Source of the DNA: Chloroflexota bacterium
GTDB taxonomy: Bacteria; Chloroflexota; Dehalococcoidia; JACVQG01; JAHKAY01
Direction of reading: 5' to 3'
Assembly (NCBI GenBank): GCA_018825785.1
Contig: JAHKAY010000038.1
Span: 1-64,000 of the forward strand
Length of the DNA stretch: 64,000 nucleotides
Position 1 is the first letter of the stretch; every line of letters begins with the position of its first letter. Below are positions 39,886-52,590 of the stretch, one piece after another. A program made the position numbers and the translations under genes. The notes below the pieces were generated by a model, which had not been told where the DNA came from, did not search any database, and saw nothing but the letters and a program-made list of their open reading frames with translations.

Positions 39886-40017
39886 ACTGTTTTGCGACGC
39901 TCAAACTATGCCTCTTTTTCCGAACGGCAAACCCTAGGGCCAGGCTTTTTGCTTTTTTGCCCCCGTTTACCCCATCGGGGCATAGGGGCCTAGTATTCTG
40001 CCCAAAGGAGCCAAGAG
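39886..40017 (+). promoter_or_regulatory. rpoB leader with hairpin
   Basis: The 5' leader of rpoB holds a T-rich stretch (39944-39958) followed by a TGCCCC/GGGGCA hairpin (39958-39982) and the AAAGGAG ribosome site at about 40004. It could be a regulatory leader; I do not recognise a known RNA class or a ribosomal-protein binding site. Confidence 0.35.
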
Positions 40018-43798
<3,781 letters not shown>

Positions 43799-43806
<8 letters not shown>

Positions 43807-46800
43807 GGTAAACGATTTCAACGCTGTCCGCATTTCTCTGGCTTCCCCCGAGCAAATAAGGGGCTGGTCCTACGGGGAGGTCCTGGTTCCCGAGACCCTG
43901 AACTACCGGACCCTCAAGCCAGAGAAGGACGGCCTCTTTTCCGAGAGGATATTCGGCCCCACCAAGGACTTTGAGTGCTACTGCGGCAAATACAAGAAGA
44001 TCCGCTATAAAGGGGTCATCTGCGATAAGTGCGGGGTGGAGGTGGCCCGGGCCAAGGTCCGCCGCGAGCGTATGGGCCACATTGAACTGGCTGCCCCCGT
44101 GGCCCATATCTGGTTCTCCCGCGGCACCCCCAGCCGCCTGGGCCTTCTCCTGGACCTCTCCCCCCGTGCCCTGGAAAGGGTCCTCTATTTTGCCCAGTAT
44201 ATCGTTACCTCTGTTCACGATGACAAGCGCAAGAAAGCTATCCATGACCTGAAGGGGGAGACCCCGAAGAAGATTGCCGAGCTGGAGGAGAAGACCAAAG
44301 AAGAGGTCTCCCTCGTCCGGCAGAACCTGGGCAAGCTCAAGGCCGAGGAAAAGCAACAGGCCGTTCAGGCCATAGAAAGCCTGGAGCGCCGGCTGGAGGA
44401 CGAAAAGGAGCAACTGGAGAGGGAAACTGAGGTCCGGATAGAGGAGATAGAGGACCTCAGCCTCATGACCCCTCTTCCCGAAAGCAAGTACCGGGAGCTC
44501 AAGGAGAAATACGACTTCTTTGAGGCCCAAATGGGCGCAGAGGCCATCCTGGACATCCTGAAGAAGTGGGACCTGGACGAGCTCAGGAGCCAGCTCCTGG
44601 GGGAGATCCAGTCCTCATCGGGCCAGAGGCGCAAGAAGGCGGCCAAGCGTCTGAGAGTGGTGGAGGCCTTCCGCCGCAGTGGCAACAAGCCGGAGTGGAT
44701 GGTCCTTACCGTGTTACCGGTGTTGCCCCCGGACCTTAGGCCCATGGTCCAGTTGGATGGGGGCCGCTTTGCCACCTCCGACCTCAACGACCTCTACCGC
44801 CGGGTTATCAACCGCAACAACCGGCTCAAGAGGCTCTTGGAGCTGGGGGCCCCGGAGGTCATCATCCGCAATGAAAAGCGGATGCTCCAGGAGGCAGTGG
44901 ATGCTCTGGTTGACAACAGCCGGCGCAACCAGCCCATGGCTGGAGGGGCGCGCCACCGGCTGAAGTCCCTCTCCGATATGCTCCGGGGCAAGCAGGGACG
45001 CTTCCGCCAGAACCTCCTGGGCAAGCGGGTGGACTACTCGGGCCGCTCGGTTATTGTAGTAGGCCCCGAGCTCCAGCTCTACCAGTGTGGCCTGCCCCGG
45101 AGGATGGCCCTGGAGCTCTTCAAGCCCTTTGTCATGCGCCGGCTCATTGAGGGGGGTCTGGCCCACAACATCAAGAGCGCCCGCCGGCTGGTGGAAAGGG
45201 CCAGGCCCGAGGTGTGGGACATCCTGGAGGAGGTGGTCAAGGAGAGGCCCGTCCTGCTCAACCGGGCCCCCACCCTCCACCGCCTGGGCATCCAGGCCTT
45301 TGAGCCCGCGCTCATTGATGGCAGTGCCATCCAGCTCCACCCCCTGGTCTGCGCCGCATTCAACGCTGACTTTGACGGCGACCAGATGGCGGTCCATGTC
45401 CCCCTCTCCCGCAAGGCAGTAGAAGAGGCCAGAAAGATCATGCTCAGCATCAATAACATGCTCCTTCCCAGCTCCGGTGAGCCGGTAGTGGCCCCTACCC
45501 TGGATATCGTTCTGGGTTGCTATTACCTTACCCAGGAAAAAAAAGGTGCCCGGGGCGAGGGCAGCACCTTTACCGGCTTTGATGAGGCCCTTATGGCCCA
45601 CGAGCTGGGAGAGGTAGCGGTGGGGGCCAGGATAAAGGTGCGGGACAGGGAGGGCCAGATACTGGACACCACCATCGGTCAGGTCCTCTTCAACAGCGTC
45701 CTGCCCCCCCAGATAGGCTTCATCAACAGGCAGGTGGACAAGCCCTTCCTCAAGGGGCTGGTGGCCCGGTGCTACCAGCTCCTGGGCAATGAGGCTACCG
45801 CCCACATGCTGGACAACCTAAAGCACCTGGGCTTCCACTATGCCACCCAGTCGGGCATCACCATCGCCATGGACGATATCAAGGTACCCCTAGAGAAGCC
45901 CCATATCCTGGCAAAGGGTGATGAGCGCATCTCCCAGATTGAACGGCAGTACCAGATGGGCCTCATCACCGAGGAGGAGCGCTACACAAAAGTGGTAGAT
46001 ACCTGGACTGAGATTACCGAGGGCTTCAAGGACCTCATCCAGCAGGGCCTGGACCGCTATGGTGGCGTCTATATGATGGCCACCTCGGGGGCCAAGGGCA
46101 ACATCTCCCAGATAATGCAGATGGCGGGGATGAGGGGACTGATGACCGACCCCTCAGGGAGGATAATTGACTTCCCCATCCGCTCCAGCTTCCGTGAGGG
46201 GCTCACAGTGCTGGAGTACTTCATCTCTACCCATGGTGCCCGCAAGGGCCTGGCAGATACCGCCCTCAGGACCTCGGACAGCGGCTACCTCACCCGCCGC
46301 CTGGTGGATGTAGCCCAGGATGTTATCATCACCGGAAAGGACTGCGGCACCACCCAGGGCATCTGGATATCGGAGCCGGAGGAAAAGGGCCTCCTCCAGC
46401 CCCTGGCCCGCCGCATCGTGGGCCGGATGGCAGCCGCTCCGGTGGAAGACCCCCGCACCCACCAGGTAATCGTGGAGCGCAACGAGGAGATAACCGAGGA
46501 GAAGGCCAGCGCCATTGAAGAGGCAGGGGTCACCCGGGTCTATGTACGCTCCCCCCTGGCCTGCCCCTCCCGTAAGGGGGCCTGCCAGATGTGCTACGGC
46601 CGGGACCTGGCCCGGGGCCGGCTGGTGGATATCGGCACCGCTGTGGGCATCATCGCCGCCCAGAGCATTGGGGAGCCCGGTACCCAGCTTACCATGCGCA
46701 CCTTCCACACCGGTGGGGTGGTGGGCCTGGACATCACCAGCGGCCTGCCCCGGGTAGAGGAGCTCTTTGAGGCCCGGGCCCCCAAAGGCCAGGCCATAAT

Positions 46801-47668
46801 CTCAGAGATAGACGGGGTGGTGGAGGTGCTTGAGGGGCCGGAGGGGAGAAGGATAAAAGTCACCAGCACTGAACTCCACCGGGACGAATACCCCCTGCCC
46901 ACGGGGGCGGAGCTCCTGGTCTCCCAGGGCCAGAAGGTAGAAGCGGGCACCCCCCTGGCCCTGCCCTCCCCGAAGGAAAAGGGGGAAAACCACCTCCTGG
47001 CCCGGCGCTCGGGGGAGATAGCCATAGAAAAGGACGAGCTCTTTATCTACTATGAGGAGAACGATGTCCGGGACTACCTGGTCCCGGGCAATGCCCGTAT
47101 CCGTCTCACCTCCGGCCAGCCGGTCCGGGCTGGCCAACAGCTTACCGATGGCCCCACCAACCCCCAGGACATGCTGCGCATCATGGGCAAGGAGGCTGTC
47201 CAGCGCTATCTGGTGAATGAGGTGCAGAAGGTCTATTGCTCCCAGGGGGTGGACATCAACGACAAGCATATTGAGACCATCTCCCGCCAGATGCTGACCA
47301 AGGTGAAGGTGGAAACCTCGGGGGACACGGATCTCCTCCCCGGGGAGCTGGTGGACCGCTTTGCCTACGAGGACACCAATGCCAAGATCCTGGCCGAGGG
47401 GGGAGAACCGGCCACCGCCCAGCCCGTGCTCCTGGGCATTACCCGGGCCTCCCTCAATACCGAAAGCTGGCTGGCCGCCGCCTCCTTCCAAGAGACCACC
47501 CGGGTCCTTACCGAGGCCGCCATCTGGGGCAAGGTGGACCGCCTGGTGGGCCTGAAGGAGAATGTCATCATCGGCAAGCTCATCCCCGCCCAGACCCTGG
47601 TAAAAGAGGCGGAGACAAGCCCCACCCTGGCCGCCGAGAAGGCCCTGAAAGAGGGGGAGGAAACCTAG
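43799..47668 (+). CDS. rpoC: RNA polymerase beta' subunit
   Basis: This 1289-residue beta' subunit has an N-terminal zinc finger [20 protein letters not shown], the catalytic NADFDGDQM that holds the Mg ion, the bridge helix region (SGARGN-type replaced by [19 protein letters not shown]), the second zinc site (C[12 protein letters not shown]) and the trigger-loop area [21 protein letters not shown] coiled-coil insertion of about 100 residues lies near 140-240, as in other Chloroflexota. Its stop is directly followed by the TTG of a membrane regulator gene, so that gene shares the operon. Confidence 0.97.
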
Positions 47669-49042
47669 TTGCCAAACCACATCCTCGCAACAGAACTAGA
47701 TACCAGGAAATTCCGCCTCCTGGCCCTGACCCTGGCCGCTGCGGGCTTATATCTGCGTGCCGGGGCCATACCCATCTGGCCGGCCGTGGCCCTTATCCTG
47801 GGCTATTTCCTCTACGTCATGCTCCTGGGCTCCGTCATCCTGCCCCGGGTGAAAAGCCCCCATTTTGTCTATGCCATGATGGTGATAGACGCCGGGACCC
47901 TGGGGGCGGGACTGTATCTTACCGGGGTGCAGAGCACCCTCTTCATCCTCCTGCCCCTCTTCATCATCTACTACGCCATTTTCCAGGGCTACCGCACCAG
48001 CATCTTTGCCGCCATCGCCTTCTCCCTGATGTATACCGCCGTCACCTACGACCGTGAGGCCCTCACGGCGGGCAACATCATCTCCCTCCAGGTCCCCCTC
48101 TTCTTCCTGGTAGCCCTCATCAGTGGCTATCTGGCCCAGCGACGCCTGGAGGAGAGACGGGAAAAGGAGGAGCTCCAGGAGCTCATCCGGATGGAGAACC
48201 GGGCCCGCTCCCTCCTGGAGATGGCCCAGAGCCTGGGCCAGGCCTGGGAGCCCGAGGCCGTTCTCAAGGAGATGGCGGCCAGTCTGCCCCGGCTGGCTGG
48301 CCTGCCCGGCTGGGTGGTGTGTCTCGTGGAAGACGGAAAGTTCATTGTAAGGGACAGCAGCCTGGCCAAGGAGAAACTGGCCTCATGGGCCGGGGGGGAC
48401 GGGCTATCCCTCAAGGCCCTCAGTTCCGGCGCTCCCCTGGCCCTGCCACAGCTACAGACAGGGGACGACCCGCCCCCATGGGCAAGGGAGGCGGGGGTGC
48501 GCTCCCTCCTCATCCTCCCCCTTCAGGCCCGGGGGGACACGCTGGGGCTGGTCTATCTCTTTTCCACCCTGGAGGAGAAGGAGTTCTCCCCCAACCTTCT
48601 CGGCCTGGTCACGTCCTACGGAGAGATGGCCGCCAACGCCCTGGCCAGCACCCGCGTCCAGCATGGCACCGAGGCCAGGATAAGACAGCTCACCGGCGAA
48701 CTGGGGGAGGCCGTGAGCCACCTGGAGCGCCTGCGGGAGGCCCGCCGCCGCCCCGAGATTGTGGCCGGGGAGCTGCGCATTGACGGCCTCAAGGAAAAGG
48801 CCTTCCTTGGGGGGAAACCCCTCAGCCTCTCCCCCATTGAATTTGAGCTACTCTACACCCTGGCGGAAAATATCGGCCAGCCCGTAAACCAGGAGACGCT
48901 CCTCCGAAGGGTCTGGGGCAGTGACTTCACCGGGGGCAGCAATGTGGTGGATGTCTCCATCCACCGACTGAGGAAGAAGCTGGGGGAGGACGAGCGCATC
49001 CTCACCGTCCGCGGCCGCGGCTATATGCTGGTAGCTAAATAA
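47669..49042 (+). CDS. Membrane-bound GAF and winged-helix transcription regulator
   Basis: This 457-residue protein has about six membrane helices (15-160), a short coiled linker, a GAF domain (about 175-330), a second linker and a C-terminal OmpR-type winged helix (about 365-457; LSPIEFELLYTLAEN, VNQETLLRRVWG, VVDVSIHRLRKKLGED, VRGRGYMLV). There is no receiver and no kinase. It is therefore a one-component regulator tethered to the membrane, with topology opposite to ToxR: DNA-binding domain at the C-terminal end. It starts with TTG at 47669, right after the rpoC stop, behind a GGGGGAGGAAA site. Signal and target genes are unknown. Confidence 0.8.
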   Translation: MPNHILATELDTRKFRLLALTLAAAGLYLRAGAIPIWPAVALILGYFLYVMLLGSVILPRVKSPHFVYAMMVIDAGTLGAGLYLTGVQSTLFILLPLFIIYYAIFQGYRTSIFAAIAFSLMYTAVTYDREALTAGNIISLQVPLFFLVALISGYLAQRRLEERREKEELQELIRMENRARSLLEMAQSLGQAWEPEAVLKEMAASLPRLAGLPGWVVCLVEDGKFIVRDSSLAKEKLASWAGGDGLSLKALSSGAPLALPQLQTGDDPPPWAREAGVRSLLILPLQARGDTLGLVYLFSTLEEKEFSPNLLGLVTSYGEMAANALASTRVQHGTEARIRQLTGELGEAVSHLERLREARRRPEIVAGELRIDGLKEKAFLGGKPLSLSPIEFELLYTLAENIGQPVNQETLLRRVWGSDFTGGSNVVDVSIHRLRKKLGEDERILTVRGRGYMLVAK

Positions 49043-49052
49043 GCCAGTTTCT

Positions 49053-49814
49053 TCAAGGGTAAGTAGCGCGTTTCCCCAGGTTAATCAGCCCGGCCAGGTA
49101 GCCGGCGCCGAAGCCGTTGTCTATGTTCACCACCGCCACTCCGGGGACACAGCTATTGAGCATGGCCAGGAGGGCCGCCAGCCCCTGGAAGCTGGCCCCG
49201 TAGCCGATGCTGGTGGGCACCGCCACCACGGGCGCCGCCACCAGCCCGCCGATAACGCTGGGTAGGGCCCCCTCCATCCCCGCCACCACTATCACCACCC
49301 GGGCCTGACGCAGCTTCGGGAGCTGGTCAAGAAGGCGGTGAAGGCCGGCCACCCCCACATCATAGGCCCGCTCCACGACGTTGCCCATGAGCTCGGCCGT
49401 GATAGCGGCCTCCTCCGCCACGGGCAGGTCTGAAGTCCCGGCGCTCACCACCATTACGCCCGGATGGGTGGGGGGCTCCCCCAGCCGGTCCAGCACCACC
49501 GCCCGGGCCTGAGAGTGATAGACCGCTTCAGAGAACTGCCCCTTTAGGACCTGGAAGAGGGCATCGTCCGCCCTGGTGATGAGGAGGCGGGGGGAGGCCT
49601 CCAGCAGCTTCCTGGCTATGCCCAGGACCTGGTCTGGGGTCTTCCCCTCCCCCAGGATGACTTCAGGGAAGCCCCGGCGGAGGGCCCGGTGGGTATCGGG
49701 CTTGGCGAAGCCCAGGTCCTCATAGGGGAGATGGGCCAGGCGTTCCAGGGCCTCCTCCACCCCCAGCTTCCCCTCCCTCACCCGGGTCAGCATTTCCTTC
49801 AGCCTCTCTTGCAC
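49053..49814 (-). CDS. larB: LarB, pyridinium-3,5-biscarboxylate synthase of the nickel-pincer cofactor
   Basis: This 253-residue enzyme has an N-terminal helical domain and a PurE-like C-terminal domain with GVMVVSAGTSDLPVAEEA, YDVGVAGLHRLL, VVIVVAGMEGALPSVIGGL, VPTSIGYGASF and the conserved Cys in MLNSCVPGVAVVNIDNGFGA. LarB carboxylates and hydrolyses nicotinic acid adenine dinucleotide on the way to the nickel-pincer nucleotide used by lactate racemase relatives. LarC, LarE and LarA are not in the window. I choose the GTG at 49814: a TATAAT box lies 6 bp upstream, so the start is probably leaderless, and it fits the family N-terminus (QERLKEMLTRVREGKL). The longer frame upstream is unconserved. 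Confidence 0.88.
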   Translation of the reverse strand: MQERLKEMLTRVREGKLGVEEALERLAHLPYEDLGFAKPDTHRALRRGFPEVILGEGKTPDQVLGIARKLLEASPRLLITRADDALFQVLKGQFSEAVYHSQARAVVLDRLGEPPTHPGVMVVSAGTSDLPVAEEAAITAELMGNVVERAYDVGVAGLHRLLDQLPKLRQARVVIVVAGMEGALPSVIGGLVAAPVVAVPTSIGYGASFQGLAALLAMLNSCVPGVAVVNIDNGFGAGYLAGLINLGKRATYP

Positions 49815-49820
49815 GGGGAG

Positions 49821-49826
49821 ATTATA
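49821..49826 (-). promoter_or_regulatory. -10 box of larB
   Basis: Perfect TATAAT on the minus strand, 6 bp before the GTG. It leaves no room for a leader. No clear -35. Confidence 0.5.
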
Positions 49827-49844
49827 GTCCTTTGCCTTACCCTG

Positions 49845-49853
49845 TGCTAGAAT
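49845..49853 (+). promoter_or_regulatory. Extended -10 box of the Trm112 gene
   Basis: TGCTAGAAT ends 7 bp before the ATG at 49861, again leaving no leader. It lies back to back with the larB -10 box. Confidence 0.5.
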
Positions 49854-49860
49854 TGGCCCG

Positions 49861-50031
49861 ATGAAAAAGGACCTGATGGAAATCCTCGCCTGCCCGGTTG
49901 ACAAGGGGGAACTGGAGCTAAAGGTGGAGGTGGAGGAGGGGGACGAAATAGTCCGGGGCACCCTGGTCTGCAAGAAATGCGGGGTGAGCTATCCTATCAA
50001 AGACACCATCCCCCACCTCCTCCCCCCTTAG
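49861..50031 (+). CDS. Trm112-family zinc-ribbon-like protein
   Basis: This 56-residue protein begins MKKDLMEILACPVDKGELEL and ends KKCGVSYPIKDTIPHLLPP, the standard bacterial Trm112 pattern: LACP near the start, C-x-x-C-G-x-x-YPI-x-x-x-IP-x-L-L. Only one Cys of the first pair is kept (ACPVD), as in many bacteria. In bacteria these small proteins are thought to activate or stabilise methyltransferases; the partner here is unknown. Divergent from larB, with an extended -10 7 bp before its ATG. Confidence 0.88.
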   Translation: MKKDLMEILACPVDKGELELKVEVEEGDEIVRGTLVCKKCGVSYPIKDTIPHLLPP

Positions 50032-50055
50032 CTTGCCTGAACCGCATCACAGAGG

Positions 50056-50110
50056 CGAGTAACTCAGCTCGGCAGAGCTCCTGGTTCGGGCCCAATAGGC
50101 CGATTTGCCA
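50056..50110 (+). pseudogene. Possible 5'-half relic of a tRNA
   Basis: The stretch GCGAGTAACTCAGCTCGGCA, then GAGCTCCTGG with loop TTCGGGC, resembles the acceptor, D-arm and anticodon 5' half of a tRNA (loop would give anticodon CGG, Pro). The anticodon 3' stem is mismatched and there is no T-arm. Confidence 0.3.
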
Positions 50111-50181
50111 ACGGCTGAAAACACCCCTGACCGTGCCCCGGGCCCTGTGGCGCATCCCCGAGGGGGTCTGATTGTTATATC

Positions 50182-50232
50182 TGCGGGGGGTGGGATTTGG
50201 ACCCGCAGGGGGTGTTACACCAGCGGATTTTT
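50182..50232 (-). pseudogene. 3'-half relic of a class II tRNA, tRNA-Leu-like
   Basis: On the minus strand one can read TCCGC (anticodon 3' stem), a long variable arm with the hairpin TGGTGTAACACC, then a T-arm-like GCGGGTCCAAATCCCAC and an acceptor 3' strand CCCCGCA. The 5' half is missing or scrambled. Such 3' tRNA pieces are often left by integrase-mediated insertion. Confidence 0.45.
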
Positions 50233-50269
50233 GGGGCCTCCCCCAACTGTCCCCCCACCTAAGGCAAAC

Positions 50270-50299
50270 TTGACAGCGAGAGAGCGGGCGGGCTACAAT
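50270..50299 (+). promoter_or_regulatory. Promoter of the FmdB-type gene
   Basis: TTGACA (50270-50275), 18 bp, TACAAT (50294-50299); the GTG start follows 33 bp later with GAGGTGATA. Confidence 0.65.
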
Positions 50300-50332
50300 T
50301 CCTTGTCGGACATCTTGAGACGAGGTGATAGT

Positions 50333-50653
50333 GTGCCCATCTACGAATACAAGTGCGCGAAATGCAGCCACACTTTTGAGAGAAGACAGCACTTCAATGA
50401 TGAGCCGGTGGACGTCTGTCCCAGCTGCGGGGGCAAGTGCCGCCGGGTTATACATGCCAGCGCGGTGATATTCAAGGGCGGCGACTTCTATTCAAGCTCC
50501 AGCCGCAACCGAGGCCAGGAAGCGGAGGGCGAGTACTACAAAAGCGGCGAGGACTTCTTTGACCGCTCCGGCGTCAGCAGGGAAGAGACCATCGAGACAA
50601 TGAAGACTGATGCCATCACGCGGAAAATGGTAGAAGACGCGGGCGTCGGCTAA
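50333..50653 (+). CDS. FmdB-family zinc-ribbon regulatory protein
   Basis: This 106-residue protein starts VPIYEYKCAKCSHTFERRQ and has CPSCGG at about 35, the FmdB/CxxC zinc ribbon (YEYxCxxCxxxF). The tail has Ser/Arg-rich FYSSSSRNRG and a helix. FmdB proteins were named from a possible regulator of amide transport in Methylophilus; their role elsewhere is unknown. GTG 50333 with the GAGGTGAT ribosome site and a good promoter upstream. The 170 bp after it, before queD ends, show nothing. Confidence 0.85.
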   Translation: MPIYEYKCAKCSHTFERRQHFNDEPVDVCPSCGGKCRRVIHASAVIFKGGDFYSSSSRNRGQEAEGEYYKSGEDFFDRSGVSREETIETMKTDAITRKMVEDAGVG

Positions 50654-50826
50654 CCGGAGCTGACAGAACCGGCAGACAAGACACCTCATTCCCGAAACCG
50701 CACCACGCCACCGATTCCTTCCGACCGCCAGCCCGGATGTTGGCCCTCAAAGAAATACCGCCCCCATTACCCGCGCCATGCCCACGCCATCCCTATGCCA
50801 GGCCCAGGGAGTTCACCCCCCCGGCC

Positions 50827-51189
50827 TCAGGGGATAAAGCGGGCCCGGCTCTCAGGGGACTCCCAGACATCCACATAGGCCAGCTCCACCCCTTCAAGCT
50901 TGGGAGCGAGCTCCTGGTAGATGAAACGGGCCAGGTTCTCCGAGGTGGGGTTCTCCTCCTGGAAAGCGGGCAGGTCATTGAGCAGAGTGTGGTCCAGTTG
51001 GGAAACGACCGAGTGGAGCTTGAGCCGTAGCTCCACGAAGTCGTAGACGATACCGATATTGTTGGTTTTCTCCGCCCTGATGCCCACGACGGTGCGGAAA
51101 CGGTGGCCGTGGAGGGCCTCGCACTTCCCGCCATAGCCCCGCAGAAAATGTGCGGCGTCAAAATGCCCTTCTACCGAGATTTCATACAT
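50827..51189 (-). CDS. queD: QueD/PTPS-family 6-carboxytetrahydropterin synthase, possible PTPS-I/III type
   Basis: This 120-residue enzyme belongs to the pyruvoyltetrahydropterin synthase fold. Zinc ligands are the His of FDAAHFL and the two in LHGH. The catalytic stretch reads CEALHGH, that is C-E-x-x-H-G-H, with both the queuosine-type Cys and the Glu of the folate-type PTPS-III. LDHTLLND and NPTSENLARFIY are the other hallmarks. It makes 6-carboxytetrahydropterin for queuosine; dual-motif members have been reported to also make 6-hydroxymethyl-dihydropterin, replacing FolB. The gene overlaps folK upstream, and no folB is nearby, which supports the folate role. Confidence 0.85.
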   Translation of the reverse strand: MYEISVEGHFDAAHFLRGYGGKCEALHGHRFRTVVGIRAEKTNNIGIVYDFVELRLKLHSVVSQLDHTLLNDLPAFQEENPTSENLARFIYQELAPKLEGVELAYVDVWESPESRARFIP

Positions 51190-51682
51190 GTCTCCGCCCT
51201 TTCATAGCCTTTTCGGGGGCCCAGCGCCTTACCCCCTCCCGGCCTACCCTGGCCAGGAGCTGGGACACCCTCTCCCCCCTCCCCGGGACCACCAGCTCCG
51301 GGGCCAGCTCCGCCAGGGGGACCAGGACAAAGGCCCTCTCCAGCAGGCGGGGGTGGGGAATGGTGAGGCTCTCGCTTTTCATGGCCAGCTCCCCGTAAAC
51401 CAGGATATCTATATCTATGGGGCGGGGGAAGAAGGCCGGCTTTCGCCCCAAGCGGGCCTCAATCCCCTTTATGAAGGAAAGGAGCTCATGCGGCCCCAGT
51501 TCGGTCTGATAGAGGCCAACAGCGTTGAGGAAGAGGGGGCCTGTCAGCCCCACCGGGTCGGTCTCATAAAGGGGGGAGATGGCCACTACCCTTCCCCCCT
51601 CCCCCAGCAGTTCCAGGGCCTGAGCGATGTTCTTCTCCCTGTCCCCCAGGTTTGAGCCCAGGCCCAGATAGACCTCTACCAC
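51182..51682 (-). CDS. folK: 6-hydroxymethyl-7,8-dihydropterin pyrophosphokinase
   Basis: This 166-residue FolK opens VEVYLGLGSNLGDREKNI and has SPLYETDPVG, FLNAVG and the catalytic RPIDIDILVYG with IPHPRLLERAFVLVPLAEL. All are standard. It starts with GTG at 51682, overlapping folP by 7 nt, and overlaps queD by 8 nt. It transfers pyrophosphate to the pterin that queD-type chemistry may supply and feeds FolP. The folates serve the MetF branch at the left end of the window. Confidence 0.94.
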   Translation of the reverse strand: MVEVYLGLGSNLGDREKNIAQALELLGEGGRVVAISPLYETDPVGLTGPLFLNAVGLYQTELGPHELLSFIKGIEARLGRKPAFFPRPIDIDILVYGELAMKSESLTIPHPRLLERAFVLVPLAELAPELVVPGRGERVSQLLARVGREGVRRWAPEKAMKGRRHV

Positions 51683-52503
51683 TTCTCCCTCACCACGGCA
51701 TCGCTCATCCGGCAGAGGCGCGCCATGGGCCCGACATCGTGGACCCTGACGATGTCGGCCCCCCGGGCGATGCCGATGGCCACGGTGGCCGCCGTCCCCT
51801 CCAGCCTCTCCTCGGGGGGCAGGTCCAGCACCGCCCCGATGAAGGACTTGCGGGAGGTCCCCAGGAGGAGGGGAAAGCCCAGGGCCTTCAGCTCCTGGAG
51901 CCGCCCCACCAGGGTCAGGTTCTGCTCCACCGTCTTGCCAAAGCCGATGCCCGGGTCCAGAATGATATTCTCCCGGAGCACCCCTGCCTTGAGGGCCAGC
52001 TCTATGACCCTTTCCAGGTCAGCCCTGACCTCGGCCACTATATCCCCTTTTGCCGGGGCATCCCTCTGGTTGGCGGTGATGACCACGGGGACGCTATTCT
52101 CCGCCACCACCCGGACCAGGCCCGGGTCCCGCTTCAGGCCCCAGACGTCGTTTATCATATGTGCCCCCGCCTCCAGGCAGCGGCGGGCCGTGGTGGCCCT
52201 GTAGGTATCAATGCTGACAGGCACCTTCAGCCTCCCCGCCAGCCGCTCAAGGACCGGCAGGACCCGGCCCAGCTCCTCATCCGCATCCACCTGGGAGGCC
52301 TGGGGACGGGTGGACTCGCCCCCCAGGTCAATGATATCTGCCCCCTGGGCCTCCATCTCCAGGGCCCGGCTCACAGCCTCCTCGGGCCTGCCCGCCAGGC
52401 CATCGGAGGAAAAGGAATCGGGGGTGAGGTTGATGATGCCCATGATATAGGTCCTCTCCCCCCAGCGGAACTCCCTACCCCCGATAAGAGTCCTGCTGCT
52501 CAT
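51676..52503 (-). CDS. folP: Dihydropteroate synthase
   Basis: This 275-residue TIM-barrel DHPS has the first signature IMGIINLTPDSFSSDG, DLGGESTRP with the second, INDVWG and the Lys/Ser phosphate-binding LLLGTSRKSFIG region, VRVHDVG at the end. Length is normal. ATG 52503. A TAGAAT box lies 8 bp upstream, so the operon folP-folK-queD seems to start with a leaderless message. Confidence 0.95.
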   Translation of the reverse strand: MSSRTLIGGREFRWGERTYIMGIINLTPDSFSSDGLAGRPEEAVSRALEMEAQGADIIDLGGESTRPQASQVDADEELGRVLPVLERLAGRLKVPVSIDTYRATTARRCLEAGAHMINDVWGLKRDPGLVRVVAENSVPVVITANQRDAPAKGDIVAEVRADLERVIELALKAGVLRENIILDPGIGFGKTVEQNLTLVGRLQELKALGFPLLLGTSRKSFIGAVLDLPPEERLEGTAATVAIGIARGADIVRVHDVGPMARLCRMSDAVVREKW

Positions 52504-52511
52504 AGCTTTTC

Positions 52512-52517
52512 ATTCTA
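52512..52517 (-). promoter_or_regulatory. -10 box of the folP operon
   Basis: TGC followed by TAGAAT (minus strand, 52517-52512), an extended -10, ending 8 bp before the folP ATG. Confidence 0.5.
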
Positions 52518-52534
52518 GCACATACGAAAAAGGT

Positions 52535-52564
52535 TTGCCTTTTGGGGGCTTCCTCTGCTATGAT
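52535..52564 (+). promoter_or_regulatory. Promoter of the carboxyltransferase/TCA gene block
   Basis: TTGCCT (52535-52540), 18 bp, TATGAT (52559-52564). The start codon at 52591 has a strong AGGAGAGGGG site. It lies back to back with the folP promoter. Confidence 0.55.
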
Positions 52565-52590
52565 AGGAAAAAGTTTTCACAGGAGAGGGG

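Noticed and set aside
49815-49973. N-terminal extension of LarB by 53 residues
   Set aside because: Ser/Thr-rich, unlike the family, antisense to the Trm112 gene and upstream of the TATAAT box.
50182-50232. Functional tRNA or tmRNA
   Set aside because: Only the 3' half of a tRNA can be folded; no 5' acceptor strand or D-arm pairs with it.
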